Positions 14,788-23,513 of a stretch of 46,915 bases of DNA are shown here, piece after piece. Made by a program: the position numbers and the translations under genes. The first letter of the stretch is position 1; every line of letters starts with the position of its first letter. The notes beneath the pieces are model-generated. The model searched no databases. It was not told the origin of the DNA and was given only the letters and a program-made list of their open reading frames with translations. Source of the DNA: a virus; IMG/VR virus record IMGVR_UViG_3300009177_000055, positions 1 to 46,915 of that record; one strand, 5' to 3'.

Positions 14788-16419
14788 ATGCGCCGAGTTG
14801 CCGATAAAGTGAGCGAGCCGGAGCAGTGCGTCAACACCACTCCGGCCCTGACCAAACCAGTCCTTCTTGCGAAAGGATCTGTCATGGCTGATGAACAGCC
14901 TACGGGCGATTCCGCATCGCGTCAAGCCTCCATCCCCATCGACACCGGATCAATCGAGTCTTACCGCCTCTTCTTGAAGGCGAAAAGCCTCCCCTCGTAT
15001 CGCTTCCGCGGTCATACCGTGGAGATCCCGGACGAATACCTTTCGCTGCTGAAGACGGGAATTGCCCCCGTCCGCCGGACGGGGGCAGACTACGTTCCGA
15101 GTCCCTTTCTCTTCGACTATCAGAGAGACATTGCCCGCCTGGCAATCCGCAAGAAGAAGTTCGCCACGTTCATTCGCCCGGGCATGGGCAAAAGTCTCAT
15201 CGAAGCTGAGTTCGTGCGGTACGTTGCCGACTACCTGCCGAAAGACAAATGCGTCCTCATGTTCGCTCCGCTCATGGTCGTCAAGCAGATGATCCGGGAG
15301 ATGGCTCGCTTCTACGGCGACACCCTTCCGCTTGAGCAGATCCCTGCCGCACGCTTGCAGCAGTGGCTTGACGATGGCCCCGGACGCATCGGCATCACCA
15401 ACTACGAATCCCTCCGGGAAGGGCTGACGCCTGGCAGGTTGGGGGCGATTGCAGCAGACGAGAGCAGCATCCTCAAGTCGATGCAAGGTACGTACGGACA
15501 ACGACTTGTGGAATTAGGACGTGGCATTGACTGGAAACTCTGCCTCACAGGAACGCCGGCCCCAAATTCCCGCATTGAGTACGCCACTCACGCCGTCTTC
15601 CTGGACCAGTTCCCGACCGTCAATGCCTTCCTCGCCAAGTATTTCGTCAACCGGGGGCAGACAGACAATCGCTGGGAGATGAAGCCCCACGCCCTGCGAC
15701 CGTTCTACCGCTCGATTTCCCACTGGTGCATCTTCCTTCAGAATCCAGCAACCTACGGGTGGAAGGATCGCACCGACCCTCTCCCGCCCATCCACGTTCA
15801 CATTCACGACGTGGAAATGACCACCGAGCAGAAGGCAGCGGTTACCGGCATCAGCGGTGACATGTTCGGCTCCCCGGGCGGCATCACCAGCCGATCCAAA
15901 CTGGCTCAACTCGCCAAGGGTCGCGTCAATGGCGTTGCCATCCCGACCAACAAGCCCGCATTCGTCCGCGACCTGATTGAATCGTGGCAGGATTATGAAA
16001 GCACCCTCGTTTGGTGCAGATTCAACCACGAGCAAGACACCCTGGAAAAGATGATCCAGCGATCCGGCAGTCTTCAGGGCTCCACCAATGATGAGGACCG
16101 CGAGCAGATCGTCTATGATTTCCAGCGAGGCGTCCTTCGCACCCTCCTCAGCAAGTCTGACCTCATCGGACAGGGGCTGAATCTGCAAATCGCCACTCGC
16201 CAGATATTCAATGGTTTGTGGGACAGTGCCGAGGACTGGTTGCAGTGCCTTGCCCGGTCCAACCGCATCGGCAGCACGCTCCCCTTGAACGTGCATATTC
16301 CCATCACTCCCGTGGAGCGGGCGATGGTGGACAATACGTTTGACAAGGTGCAACGAATCGACCAGGACACCGCAGAGCAAGAGTCTCTGTTCAAGGAGGT
16401 GCAGTGCAATGAGTTCTGA
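14788..16419 (+). CDS. SNF2-like helicase/ATPase paired with a DNA methyltransferase
   Basis: The 543-residue protein has SF2/SNF2 motifs: PGMGKS (131-136), a DESS motif II (224-227), LTGTPAPN (253-260), and late in the second domain IGQGLNLQ and QCLARSNRIGS as motifs V and VI. Proteins of this kind move along dsDNA. The start chosen is ATG 14788 with GGAGG 7 bp upstream; ATG 14884 with AAGGA is an alternative and would remove 32 residues. The 3' end overlaps the methyltransferase start by 11 bp, so the two are made together. Confidence 0.85.
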   Translation: MRRVADKVSEPEQCVNTTPALTKPVLLAKGSVMADEQPTGDSASRQASIPIDTGSIESYRLFLKAKSLPSYRFRGHTVEIPDEYLSLLKTGIAPVRRTGADYVPSPFLFDYQRDIARLAIRKKKFATFIRPGMGKSLIEAEFVRYVADYLPKDKCVLMFAPLMVVKQMIREMARFYGDTLPLEQIPAARLQQWLDDGPGRIGITNYESLREGLTPGRLGAIAADESSILKSMQGTYGQRLVELGRGIDWKLCLTGTPAPNSRIEYATHAVFLDQFPTVNAFLAKYFVNRGQTDNRWEMKPHALRPFYRSISHWCIFLQNPATYGWKDRTDPLPPIHVHIHDVEMTTEQKAAVTGISGDMFGSPGGITSRSKLAQLAKGRVNGVAIPTNKPAFVRDLIESWQDYESTLVWCRFNHEQDTLEKMIQRSGSLQGSTNDEDREQIVYDFQRGVLRTLLSKSDLIGQGLNLQIATRQIFNGLWDSAEDWLQCLARSNRIGSTLPLNVHIPITPVERAMVDNTFDKVQRIDQDTAEQESLFKEVQCNEF

Positions 16420-17341
16420 CATTCTCGGAGGGGAAGAGTATCGCGTTGAACTGGCCGACTGCATTGAACACATGCACGCGATGCCGTCCGCGTCCGTCGA
16501 TATGTGCGTTCACAGCCCGCCTTTCCCCGCAGTATTCGCATACTCAGACTCGCACGCCGACCTGGGCAACTCAGAGGATCTGAATTACGAAGCCCCGCTT
16601 CACTTCAGCTTTTACCTGAAGGCCCTTCGGCGTGTGCTAAAACCGGGCCGTGTGCTGATCGTCCACTGCACTCAGATTGCTCTCCTGAAGCGATCCGGAC
16701 GTGAAGGGATGTTCGACTTCCGGGGGATGATTATCCGCCTGGCACAGCGAGCGGGCTTCATCTACAAGTACGACTGGCTGGTGAGACGGAACCCGCAAAC
16801 GCAGGCTCTCCGCACGCACGCCCATGAACTGCAGTTTGCCGGATTGGAACGCGACCGGGCGAACTCGCGGGGCTGCATGGGGGATTACCTCATCAAATTC
16901 CAGGCTCCCGGCGAGAATGACGTTCCCATCGATACTGCTGGCGAGGTGTCTCGCGACGAATGGATTCAGTGGGCAGAGGCATGCTGGAAGGACATTCGCG
17001 AGACGGATACGCTCAACGTCAAGGAGGGTCGCGAAGAGAGCGATGTCAAGCACATCTGCCCAATGGCGTTGGGCATCTACGAGCGGTGCATTCGCCTCTT
17101 CAGCAACCATGGCGAGATCATCCTTGACCCGTTTGCTGGTATCGGTTCGTGCGGGTTCGTGGCTCTTGGTGGCACATCGCCCGTGACGGGACGAACCCTT
17201 CAGAACACCCGGCGATTCTACGGGATCGAGATGAAGGGGTCGTACCACGCTACTGCGGTCAGGAATTGCGAGAAGGCCCTCCGCCAGCGGGTGGACCGCC
17301 AGAAAACCCTCTTCGACACCCTTGCGGAGACGCATCCATGA
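16409..17341 (+). CDS. DNA methyltransferase, probably N4-cytosine type
   Basis: The 310-residue protein has motif IV as SPPF (36-39) before motif I as DPFAGIG (240-246), the beta-class order of amino-methyltransferases. SPPF, rather than DPPY or NPPF, suggests N4-cytosine as target, though N6-adenine cannot be excluded. AAGGAGGT lies 6-7 bp before the ATG. It is coupled to the SNF2-like helicase. Such pairs occur in phages, where modification most likely protects viral DNA; restriction-like use with the helicase is possible but no nuclease gene is beside it. Confidence 0.88.
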   Translation: MSSDILGGEEYRVELADCIEHMHAMPSASVDMCVHSPPFPAVFAYSDSHADLGNSEDLNYEAPLHFSFYLKALRRVLKPGRVLIVHCTQIALLKRSGREGMFDFRGMIIRLAQRAGFIYKYDWLVRRNPQTQALRTHAHELQFAGLERDRANSRGCMGDYLIKFQAPGENDVPIDTAGEVSRDEWIQWAEACWKDIRETDTLNVKEGREESDVKHICPMALGIYERCIRLFSNHGEIILDPFAGIGSCGFVALGGTSPVTGRTLQNTRRFYGIEMKGSYHATAVRNCEKALRQRVDRQKTLFDTLAETHP

Positions 17342-17496
17342 CCCCAGACATCCTCGAACCCGGCACCCTCTACCCGCTCAAGTGGTATACGCCCACGCCT
17401 GCCTCTGACCCCATTCCCTGCGTCTGGGGCGGCTGGTTCGCGTTCAGTGCCTCAACTGGTCTGCAATGGTACGAAGTCACGGCATACGGCTGCTAA
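17338..17496 (+). CDS. 52-residue hypothetical protein
   Basis: The gene is coupled to the methyltransferase by ATGA. The peptide is rich in Pro, Trp and Tyr (GTLYPLKWYTPTPASD, GGWFAFSASTG) and likely forms a small beta structure. I do not recognise it. Confidence 0.5.
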   Translation: MTPDILEPGTLYPLKWYTPTPASDPIPCVWGGWFAFSASTGLQWYEVTAYGC

Positions 17497-17517
17497 CCCA
17501 CACACAGGAGTTTGACG

Positions 17518-17889
17518 ATGGAAACCAAAGCAACCCCCGGTCCCCATTCGTGCTATGCTGCTGCCGAGCCCGATGAGCCCCTCTTCATCCTCCTGGGCCG
17601 CGACAAGCACGCCCCCACGCTTGTCTGGCTCTGGGCGGTCCTGCGAGAACTCGACGGCGAGAAACCCGAGACGGTCAAGGATGCCCGGGACTGCGTTACC
17701 GCGATGATTGAATGGGCGGCAGCCCACGGCCGAAAGACGGTCGGATTGGGCCAGTCTGCACTTGCCGCAGTCCTGGAATTGATTCGCATGGCGAATCATG
17801 CGGTGCAGGAGGCAAGAAACGAGCAAACAGGGGTGAATGCCATACGCATGTTTCTCGCTCAGACAACGTTTGAGGAACCAAAGGATTGA
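17518..17889 (+). CDS. hypothetical helical protein
   Basis: The product has 123 residues from ATG 17518 with AGGAG 7 bp upstream; a TTG six bases earlier is less likely. After a polar N-terminus, residues 35-110 form several helices (LVWLWAVLRELDGEK, ALAAVLELIRMANHAVQEA). No motif assigns a function. Confidence 0.6.
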   Translation: METKATPGPHSCYAAAEPDEPLFILLGRDKHAPTLVWLWAVLRELDGEKPETVKDARDCVTAMIEWAAAHGRKTVGLGQSALAAVLELIRMANHAVQEARNEQTGVNAIRMFLAQTTFEEPKD

Positions 17890-17892
17890 CCC

Positions 17893-18141
17893 ATGTGCTA
17901 CCGCATCACCGCCGTCTGCACGGACCACTACGACCGCCCTGTCGTGATTCAGTTTCGCGACCTTCTCCGCGTTCGGCTGTGGGTCGCGGAGTTCACCGCT
18001 GTGCCGCATCGGAAGTGCACCGTGCATGCCCGTGATCGCGTTCGCTGCCACCGTTGGCATACCCCGCTGAAGTGGAGGCTCGTTTGGACCGTCCGCAGCA
18101 GCGAACCGGTCCCTGGACTTGGAGGGAGGATAACCGCGTGA
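17893..18141 (+). CDS. small basic hypothetical protein
   Basis: The 82-residue product is basic, with strands such as VVIQFRDLLRVRLWVAEF and several Cys and His residues (MCYRITAVC, VRCHRWH). It starts three bases after the preceding stop and ends in a GTGA overlap. Function unknown. Confidence 0.5.
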   Translation: MCYRITAVCTDHYDRPVVIQFRDLLRVRLWVAEFTAVPHRKCTVHARDRVRCHRWHTPLKWRLVWTVRSSEPVPGLGGRITA

Positions 18142-18566
18142 CTCAACAACCCGACATCCGGCAAATCGTCCTGGAGCGGATGAAGCTCTACCTTCGTCGC
18201 GAGGTGGATCTGGAGAGCATCGCTGGCGTTCGCGACAGCGCCAAGTTCTACGCCCACCTGGACGAGTACACCCGCCGTCTGGTCCTGGAGATGCGAGCCT
18301 ATGTCCTCGCAGGTGAGAAGGTCACCGAGGAAACCTCCACCACCCTGACGTGGCCGGCGGATTGGTGGCAAGCCTTCCGGGCCCGCTGGTTTCCTCGCTG
18401 GTGGCTGCGTCGCTGGCCCGTGAGGCACGAGGTACGGGTTGTGACCACGAAGACGACGATTGTGCGAACCTGCCCGCATCTGAGCATCCCAGCGAGGCCG
18501 CACAGCGGTGCCCAGGTTCATCTGACGTGGCTGGTCCCCGGGCAAATGGAGGGGAAGCCTTCATGA
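18138..18566 (+). CDS. hypothetical protein with Trp-Arg-rich segment
   Basis: This 142-residue protein begins at GTG 18138 overlapping the previous stop, with GGAGGGAGGA upstream. The N-terminal 80 residues are helical and charged. A striking middle stretch (WWQAFRARWFPRWWLRRWP, about 76-95) is very rich in Trp and Arg and could bind membrane or nucleic acid. The end is beta-like. Family unknown. Confidence 0.55.
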   Translation: MTQQPDIRQIVLERMKLYLRREVDLESIAGVRDSAKFYAHLDEYTRRLVLEMRAYVLAGEKVTEETSTTLTWPADWWQAFRARWFPRWWLRRWPVRHEVRVVTTKTTIVRTCPHLSIPARPHSGAQVHLTWLVPGQMEGKPS

Positions 18567-18754
18567 ACATCCACCCCCGCCACGAACTCATTGTCACGGC
18601 CGAACTCGAACTGCGAACCTTCGTCAGCGAGTGGGCCAAGAAGCACGGCTTGACTCTGGCCGAAGAGTTACACCTGATCGCCGAGTTGCTCCACCGGCAG
18701 CTTGGCGACGCCGTCCGCAGCGAGCGAAGGAGCGATGAGGAGAAAGCAACGTGA
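18563..18754 (+). CDS. 63-residue helical protein
   Basis: The product is mainly two helices (ELELRTFVSEWAKKHGLTLA and a second ending in LLHRQLGDAV). It is joined to both neighbours by four-base overlaps (ATGA, GTGA). The helix-turn-helix appearance is suggestive of a small regulator, not proven. Confidence 0.55.
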   Translation: MNIHPRHELIVTAELELRTFVSEWAKKHGLTLAEELHLIAELLHRQLGDAVRSERRSDEEKAT

Positions 18755-19362
18755 CCAGCCATCCCACCACCATTGCCGAACTCGTTCCCGGCATGCCGTT
18801 TCGGACCAGTGACGGCCGGCTTTTTTGCCGTGGCAACTACGGCCCCGATGGTCAGGGCGACGACATCCGTTGTCGGGTTCTTGGCAGCGATGGCGAGGAG
18901 TTGCTTTCTCTGCACCAGCAAGTCACCCCCATCGACCTCTCCGCCCTCCTGCGGGACCATGACGCCGTCCTGCGGATGATCCACGACCTGCGGGAAGAAC
19001 ACGCCCCCTGGCTGGAGGAAGGAGCCGCCCGCGAGCGGCAGGAGATCATTGATCTTGTTGGATGGATGCCGCTGACTAATAACGCCCGGATTATCGAACT
19101 CATCCGGACAATTGAAGCCCGCGGCCCCCTCCTCCCGCCCCTGCATCCCGACGTGATGCGAGCCAACCTCGCCGCGAAGGATGCGGAGATTGCCCGGATG
19201 CAGACGGTCCTGCTCAAGATCGGCGATTTCGCCGCGGCCCGCCTTGTTGGGGATCACCATCGTCGCACTCGCGATGATGACCTGCAAGCCATCCTCCGAT
19301 TGGTCAGCGAGGCGATCACCCTCCCCAACGACGACGACACCGGCGAAGACTCTGATTACTAA
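18751..19362 (+). CDS. hypothetical protein
   Basis: The 203-residue product starts at GTG 18751. It begins with a beta-rich part (residues 1-60) and continues with long helices (LLRDHDAVLRMIHDLREEHA, AAKDAEIARMQTVLLKIGD). The end is acidic (NDDDTGEDSDY). No family is recognised; a coiled-coil adaptor is possible. Confidence 0.6.
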   Translation: MTSHPTTIAELVPGMPFRTSDGRLFCRGNYGPDGQGDDIRCRVLGSDGEELLSLHQQVTPIDLSALLRDHDAVLRMIHDLREEHAPWLEEGAARERQEIIDLVGWMPLTNNARIIELIRTIEARGPLLPPLHPDVMRANLAAKDAEIARMQTVLLKIGDFAAARLVGDHHRRTRDDDLQAILRLVSEAITLPNDDDTGEDSDY

Positions 19363-19396
19363 TCGCCCTCCCCCGGAATTGAGAGGAGTTTTGTCG

Positions 19397-19897
19397 ATGA
19401 AGAATTTCGTTATCATTACTGCCGCCGCTTTTAGCCTCTTTTGTTTCGGCATGGGGACTTGGAAGGCATTTCAGCCCACCGTCGCCCCCGAGCCCGAACG
19501 CCTCCCCACCCCCAGCGAATGCCCCCTGGAAGCCGGCGTTGGCACCCCCGTCATCTCGGGCAACTGGAAGGTCAAACTCACCCGTGCCGTCCTCACCCCG
19601 GACCGCATCGTCGCCCTCATGTTCCAGATCCGCAACATCACCACCAACCGCATCCTCGACAACGCAAACCTGCACTTCATCCGCATCGAAGACCAGTTCG
19701 GCAACCAGCACAACCACGCGGATTTTCACCTTCGCTACTCGCTCCACCCGGGCGAAATGCGGACCGAGATCATCCACTTTGGCCCAACGCTTCGCCGCGA
19801 TGACCTGAGCTTCACCGTCACCATCGGCCGCGAGTATTTCGGGCAGGAGATCGTCTTCACCGTCGCCGCGGACAAGATCACGCGAGGGGAGAAGTGA
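19397..19897 (+). CDS. membrane-anchored or exported hypothetical protein
   Basis: The 166-residue protein starts with a Lys and a hydrophobic stretch (VIITAAAFSLFCFGMGTW, residues 4-21), a signal anchor or signal peptide. The rest (about 50-160) is beta-rich, with alternating strands such as DLSFTVTIGREYFGQEIVF, resembling an immunoglobulin-like or DUF4352-like fold of exported proteins. GAGAGGAG precedes the ATG. It would act at the cell envelope, for example in superinfection exclusion, but that is speculation. Confidence 0.6.
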   Translation: MKNFVIITAAAFSLFCFGMGTWKAFQPTVAPEPERLPTPSECPLEAGVGTPVISGNWKVKLTRAVLTPDRIVALMFQIRNITTNRILDNANLHFIRIEDQFGNQHNHADFHLRYSLHPGEMRTEIIHFGPTLRRDDLSFTVTIGREYFGQEIVFTVAADKITRGEK

Positions 19898-20664
19898 TGA
19901 CAGAGTCTGAGTGGCTGGCAAGCGAAGATCCTCACAGAATGCTGGACTATCTCTGTGCGGTCACCGGATCGACCTACGGTGGGCCAACGGAGTACGATCG
20001 CAAGCCAAGTGACCGGAAGTTGCGACTCTTTGCCGTCGCCTGCTGCCGGCAAGTTTGGTCTCTGTTGGCGGACGATGTGCTATGCCCCAATTGCGATGGA
20101 CGCGGATTGCTGCCATCGACGGACGGTGATTTCCACTACTGCCTGGACTGTCACAGCACCGGCCGTATCAACTGCAGTCGCAAAGCTGTCGAAGTGGCAG
20201 AGCGGTTTGCTGATGGGAAAGTCACAAAGGACTCTTTGTGCGATGCCAGGTGGAAGGCGGCATCTGTGTGGGAAAATGTCGATGGCCAGGCAGAACTTGA
20301 CGCTGAAACGGCAATGATGATGGCAGATGAATGCTGCCATGCGGACGCAGAAGAAGCGGCAGACTTCATGGTCCGCGAGAAGGTGCTTCCGTCCAGGGAA
20401 ATCGTTGCCGACCTCCTCCGCGAAATCGTCGGCAACCCCTTCGCCCCACAAGACGCCCTGGCGTTCCAGTGGCAGCAGTACCAGACAGCCCGAGCGATGG
20501 CAGAGGAAGCCTACGCCAACCGCGATTGGGGCTTGCTCCCCATCCTCGCCGACAACCTCGCCGATGCAGGCTGCGAGAACGCTGCCCTGCTCGCCCACCT
20601 GCGAAGCGACGCCAACCACGTCCGCGGCTGCTTCGCACTCGACTGCGTTCTAGGAAAGGAGTGA
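19897..20664 (+). CDS. Gemmata-type MTExEWL domain protein with zinc insertion
   Basis: The 255-residue protein starts MTESEWLASEDPHRMLDYL and has SDRKLRLFAVACCRQVW, then AVEVAERFADG, and ends with ADNLADAGCENAALLAHLR and RGCFALDC. This chain of motifs is the signature of a family that is hugely expanded in Gemmata-like planctomycetes and has no known function. Here a zinc module (CPNCDGRG and CLDCHSTGR, about residues 65-90) is inserted between the SDRKLRLF and AVEVAERF parts. The start is ATG 19897, which overlaps the previous stop; the upstream GTG is rejected because the family starts with MTE. A second copy lies at 30590-31315. Confidence 0.8.
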   Translation: MTESEWLASEDPHRMLDYLCAVTGSTYGGPTEYDRKPSDRKLRLFAVACCRQVWSLLADDVLCPNCDGRGLLPSTDGDFHYCLDCHSTGRINCSRKAVEVAERFADGKVTKDSLCDARWKAASVWENVDGQAELDAETAMMMADECCHADAEEAADFMVREKVLPSREIVADLLREIVGNPFAPQDALAFQWQQYQTARAMAEEAYANRDWGLLPILADNLADAGCENAALLAHLRSDANHVRGCFALDCVLGKE

Positions 20665-20666
20665 CA

Positions 20667-21044
20667 ATGGGCTGTAACATCAATCATGTGACGGTGCTGT
20701 GCGGGCCGCTAACCATCAAGGTCAAGCGTGCCCGGAAGTTCCTTTGCAAGCACAAGGGTCGCTTGCCGGGGTGCAACGTCTTCGATCTTTCCCGCATCAC
20801 GGATGCCCTTGCCGTTGGGGACGACGATGACCCGATCGATCTTGCCTATCAGTTCTGGTGGTCCGGCGAATTCTCTGGCACCGCTTACAACGACATCCTC
20901 GGCGACCTCCTTCGACGCACGAAGGGCAGTGCCGACCTCGTGTTCCACTGGGAAGGCGGCGACCTGACCGGACTTCGCGTCACCGACGGCAAGGTCACGA
21001 CGCACACGGTTATCGTCTCGCTGGGGGAGGAGTGCCAGCCATGA
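20667..21044 (+). CDS. hypothetical protein
   Basis: The 125-residue product has a beta-alpha pattern with a positively charged N-terminal segment (LTIKVKRARKFLCKHKG) and an acidic middle (VGDDDDPIDLAYQFWWSGEF). AAAGGAG precedes the ATG. It overlaps the next gene by ATGA. The function is unknown. Confidence 0.55.
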   Translation: MGCNINHVTVLCGPLTIKVKRARKFLCKHKGRLPGCNVFDLSRITDALAVGDDDDPIDLAYQFWWSGEFSGTAYNDILGDLLRRTKGSADLVFHWEGGDLTGLRVTDGKVTTHTVIVSLGEECQP

Positions 21045-21439
21045 AGCCAACCGCCGAAGACCTGTCCCGCGACCCCGTTGCCGATCTTGCCACCTGCGAG
21101 GCTGCACAGCCCCCGCCGTGGCGGTGCGAGGAGTCCATTGTCCCTGGGGCCACGCATCGCTTTTACACCGTCACGCACGGCCCTGACGATGACAAACGTG
21201 AGCAATTCGATGTGTTCGAGTCGGGACGGCACGAGGACTGCATTTTCATCGCAATGGCCCGCGTTGCCCTGCCAGTATGGATTCGCAGGGCGGCCGCTGC
21301 GGAGGCCGAAGTCGCCCGCCTCTGCACCGCCCTGCAACATATCGCCGAACTATCCGCCGTTGCCGACGATGGCCACTACGCCTCCGACGCTGCCGTGACG
21401 AATCTGGGCAACATCGCCCGCGAAGCCCTGAAGGAGTAG
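21041..21439 (+). CDS. hypothetical protein, phage Ead/Ea22-like style
   Basis: The 132-residue protein has an N-terminal beta part (PPWRCEESIVPGATHRFYTV) and a C-terminal helical part (AAAEAEVARLCTALQHIAEL) like many phage proteins that end in a helix after a small sensing-like domain. Similar C-termini occur in several small proteins of this window. No function can be given. Confidence 0.55.
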   Translation: MKPTAEDLSRDPVADLATCEAAQPPPWRCEESIVPGATHRFYTVTHGPDDDKREQFDVFESGRHEDCIFIAMARVALPVWIRRAAAAEAEVARLCTALQHIAELSAVADDGHYASDAAVTNLGNIAREALKE

Positions 21440-21444
21440 TAACC

Positions 21445-21900
21445 ATGTGCTTCGATCAAGACGCCGACTGGATCGCCCGCGTCTACGAAGAGACGATCAC
21501 CACAGCCGAAAAGCCCACTCGTTGCGACGAGTGCGGGCAGAAGATTCCCACGGGCGGCTGGCTCCTGCACGTCTGGATGCAGCAGTACGAAGACTGCCTG
21601 CACACCTTTGATGATGATTCCGCACCCCTTGTCGAAGGCGTGGAAGAGTGCCCGCCCGACTGCAAGCACAACTTCGGCGAAACCTATGACTACGACCGCT
21701 GCGAGTCCTGCGACAAGATCCTGCGGGCAATCGAGGACCTGGAGTTGAAGCGGGGCTGCCATCGCAACGAAGCTCGCCCCCTGCTCACGCAGATGCGAGA
21801 CGCCGTCTTCGAGGAACCAGAGTACGCAGACCACGCCATCGCCCTGTTCCCCGAGGTCGCAGACTATGTGCGGAAGTTTCTACCGGAGAAGGAGGAATAG
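21445..21900 (+). CDS. cysteine-rich protein, probable zinc ribbons
   Basis: The 151-residue product has CDECGQ near residue 28, CPPDCKH near 71 and CESCDK near 84, then a helical tail. This pattern suggests two zinc sites. AAGGAG lies upstream of the ATG. It is one of at least a dozen CxxC proteins in this phage; the role is unknown. Confidence 0.6.
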   Translation: MCFDQDADWIARVYEETITTAEKPTRCDECGQKIPTGGWLLHVWMQQYEDCLHTFDDDSAPLVEGVEECPPDCKHNFGETYDYDRCESCDKILRAIEDLELKRGCHRNEARPLLTQMRDAVFEEPEYADHAIALFPEVADYVRKFLPEKEE

Positions 21901-21902
21901 CT

Positions 21903-22100
21903 GTGCCCGCAACCAGCAAGACCATCGTTCGTGCGTACACCGCGAATCACTACCACAAGGACATTCTGGTAATCGACGAAGACCAGGTGCAAATGAGTGA
22001 CGTGCGGGTTCGGGACACCCTCGACGGGATAGCCATCTTCCCCGAGGACTTCCCGGAAATGACCCGGTTTGTTGTGCTTGTTCAACCCTACCGGAGGTAG
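21903..22100 (+). CDS. 65-residue hypothetical protein
   Basis: The gene starts at GTG 21903 with GGAGAAGGAGG upstream and encodes a small, likely beta-rich protein (ILVIDEDQVQMSDVRV). The next gene follows after three bases. No family is recognised. Confidence 0.5.
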   Translation: MPATSKTIVRAYTANHYHKDILVIDEDQVQMSDVRVRDTLDGIAIFPEDFPEMTRFVVLVQPYRR

Positions 22101-22103
22101 CAA

Positions 22104-22328
22104 ATGACCATCCTCGAAGCCCTGACCGCCTGCAAGGCCGGTACCAAGGTGCGGCCGGTGTGCTGGGCCAACCTCAACCCGTACCACTGGGTTGAAGCCC
22201 GCCCCCGCACTGGCTGCCCCGGACAATACACCATCTTCGTGGAAGTCGGAACGATGGAGGAAATGCCCCACGCCCTTCGCTTGCAGCACGAATCGGAGTT
22301 CCTTGGCGAATGGGAGGTGATGCCGTGA
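22104..22328 (+). CDS. 74-residue phage protein of DUF2829-like style
   Basis: The protein starts TILEALTACKAGTKVRPVCW, a pattern like the phage proteins in which an ALxxGxKVxRxxW opening is followed by strands. GGAGG precedes the ATG. The resemblance is only to the N-terminal pattern. Confidence 0.5.
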   Translation: MTILEALTACKAGTKVRPVCWANLNPYHWVEARPRTGCPGQYTIFVEVGTMEEMPHALRLQHESEFLGEWEVMP

Positions 22329-22855
22329 TCGGCTTCGATGCTACCACCTTCATGGCACTCCATGAACTCCTTGACGCTGCTGACATCCGCATGGGGCCAG
22401 TTCTGGAGGATCGCGTCAAGGCTCTCATCGCCGAACGCGACCGGGCTGTCGCCCAGCTTGCCGAGCGATCCAAGCAAACGGACTACGCCCGCATCCTCGC
22501 CCTTCTTGACGAGGATAGAAACGACATCCCCCACATGCTTGCCGACGCTGCCGCCGACTCCCCCGACGAGACGATCCGCAAGAAAGCCCCGGGCTGGATG
22601 TGGCTGGCGAGCGGCCGTAAGTGGCCCACAGAGCGAGCAAAGGGCTGGTACTGGTACGAGGGAGACGATGGCACTCCCCGGCATCAAAGAGAAGACAGCG
22701 ATCGGTTACCGGCACGATTGCGAGACATTCTTTCCGCTGAATCCGAATCGACCCTGTACCCCACAACGCCGATGTACGCTTCGTCCCGTGCCGCCCTTGA
22801 AGCCGTTGTTGACGTGATCGCTGAGGGTAAATGGAAACCGAACGCAAAGGAGTGA
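22325..22855 (+). CDS. hypothetical protein
   Basis: The 176-residue product is read from GTG 22325, which overlaps the previous stop and has GGGAGGTGA 7 bp upstream; an ATG 15 bases earlier lies on the ribosome-binding site. Residues 1-75 are helical, with a coiled-coil look, and a Trp-rich segment follows (APGWMWLASGRKWP). No family is known to me. Confidence 0.55.
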   Translation: MIGFDATTFMALHELLDAADIRMGPVLEDRVKALIAERDRAVAQLAERSKQTDYARILALLDEDRNDIPHMLADAAADSPDETIRKKAPGWMWLASGRKWPTERAKGWYWYEGDDGTPRHQREDSDRLPARLRDILSAESESTLYPTTPMYASSRAALEAVVDVIAEGKWKPNAKE

Positions 22856-22857
22856 CC

Positions 22858-23163
22858 ATGCCAAAGCCCGACCACACCGACACGCAAGACTGCATCGTAT
22901 GTCCTTACTGTTTTCACGTCCACACGGATATCTGGGACTGGTCCGACGACTTCCACCAGTGCCACCGCGGGTACTGCGAGAAGACCTTCGCCCTGGAATC
23001 CTACGCCGTTCGCTTCTGTACCACCTTCAAGGCCACGACCTGCCCGACGTGTGCCCAGACGGTGAAGATCGACGAGAAAGGCCGGCAGGAACTGCACTCC
23101 CGCCTTGAGGCAAAGAACTACGTCCGCTGCGAAGGAAGCCGCCAGCCAGCGAAGGAGGTTTGA
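22858..23163 (+). CDS. zinc-finger protein with three Cys clusters
   Basis: The 101-residue product has CIVCPYCFH near residue 12, CHRGYCEK near 35 and CPTCAQ near 60, and looks like a multi-zinc ribbon that could bind nucleic acid. CAAAGGAG precedes the ATG. Function unknown. Confidence 0.6.
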   Translation: MPKPDHTDTQDCIVCPYCFHVHTDIWDWSDDFHQCHRGYCEKTFALESYAVRFCTTFKATTCPTCAQTVKIDEKGRQELHSRLEAKNYVRCEGSRQPAKEV

Positions 23164-23164
23164 C

Positions 23165-23449
23165 ATGACCTTGATTTCTCAAATCCGCGATGGCCTGACG
23201 ATCATTTCGGCATACGGGGACAGCGGACTCGCCTGCGAGCATGACATCATCTATGCGGGCGACGTACCGCCAGCGAAGATGGAAAAGAGCGACGTTGTGG
23301 AGTTGGGCGTCTGCAATGGCACTGGGATGGACGCCTGGACTCCTGGTATCACCACGTATAGGGGCAATTATGACCTGGACCATCAGCAAAATCGCCTACG
23401 TGCAATTCTGGATGCACCACTTCGCTCAGAACGGCCAGCCGGTGCCTGA
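23165..23449 (+). CDS. hypothetical protein with CEHDIIYAG motif
   Basis: The 94-residue product has the stretch GLACEHDIIYAGDVPPAKM (about 21-39), which resembles a small phage protein with an EHDxIYAG motif. The last 35 residues are overlapped by the next gene in another frame and look less ordered, so a frameshift joining the two is possible. Confidence 0.55.
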   Translation: MTLISQIRDGLTIISAYGDSGLACEHDIIYAGDVPPAKMEKSDVVELGVCNGTGMDAWTPGITTYRGNYDLDHQQNRLRAILDAPLRSERPAGA

Positions 23450-23513
23450 CCGGTTCCAGCGGATCGAGGACTACCTGTTTCGCCGCCTGGAGAGGGAGGA
23501 GAATCCATCATGA
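23370..23513 (+). CDS. 47-residue helical protein, overlapping its neighbour
   Basis: From ATG 23370, with AGGGG upstream, the frame encodes helices ending in RIEDYLFRRLEREENPS. This looks protein-like and is joined to the next gene by ATGA. It overlaps the preceding gene by 80 bp in another frame. It may instead be the C-terminal end of that gene after a frameshift. Confidence 0.45.
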   Translation: MTWTISKIAYVQFWMHHFAQNGQPVPDRFQRIEDYLFRRLEREENPS

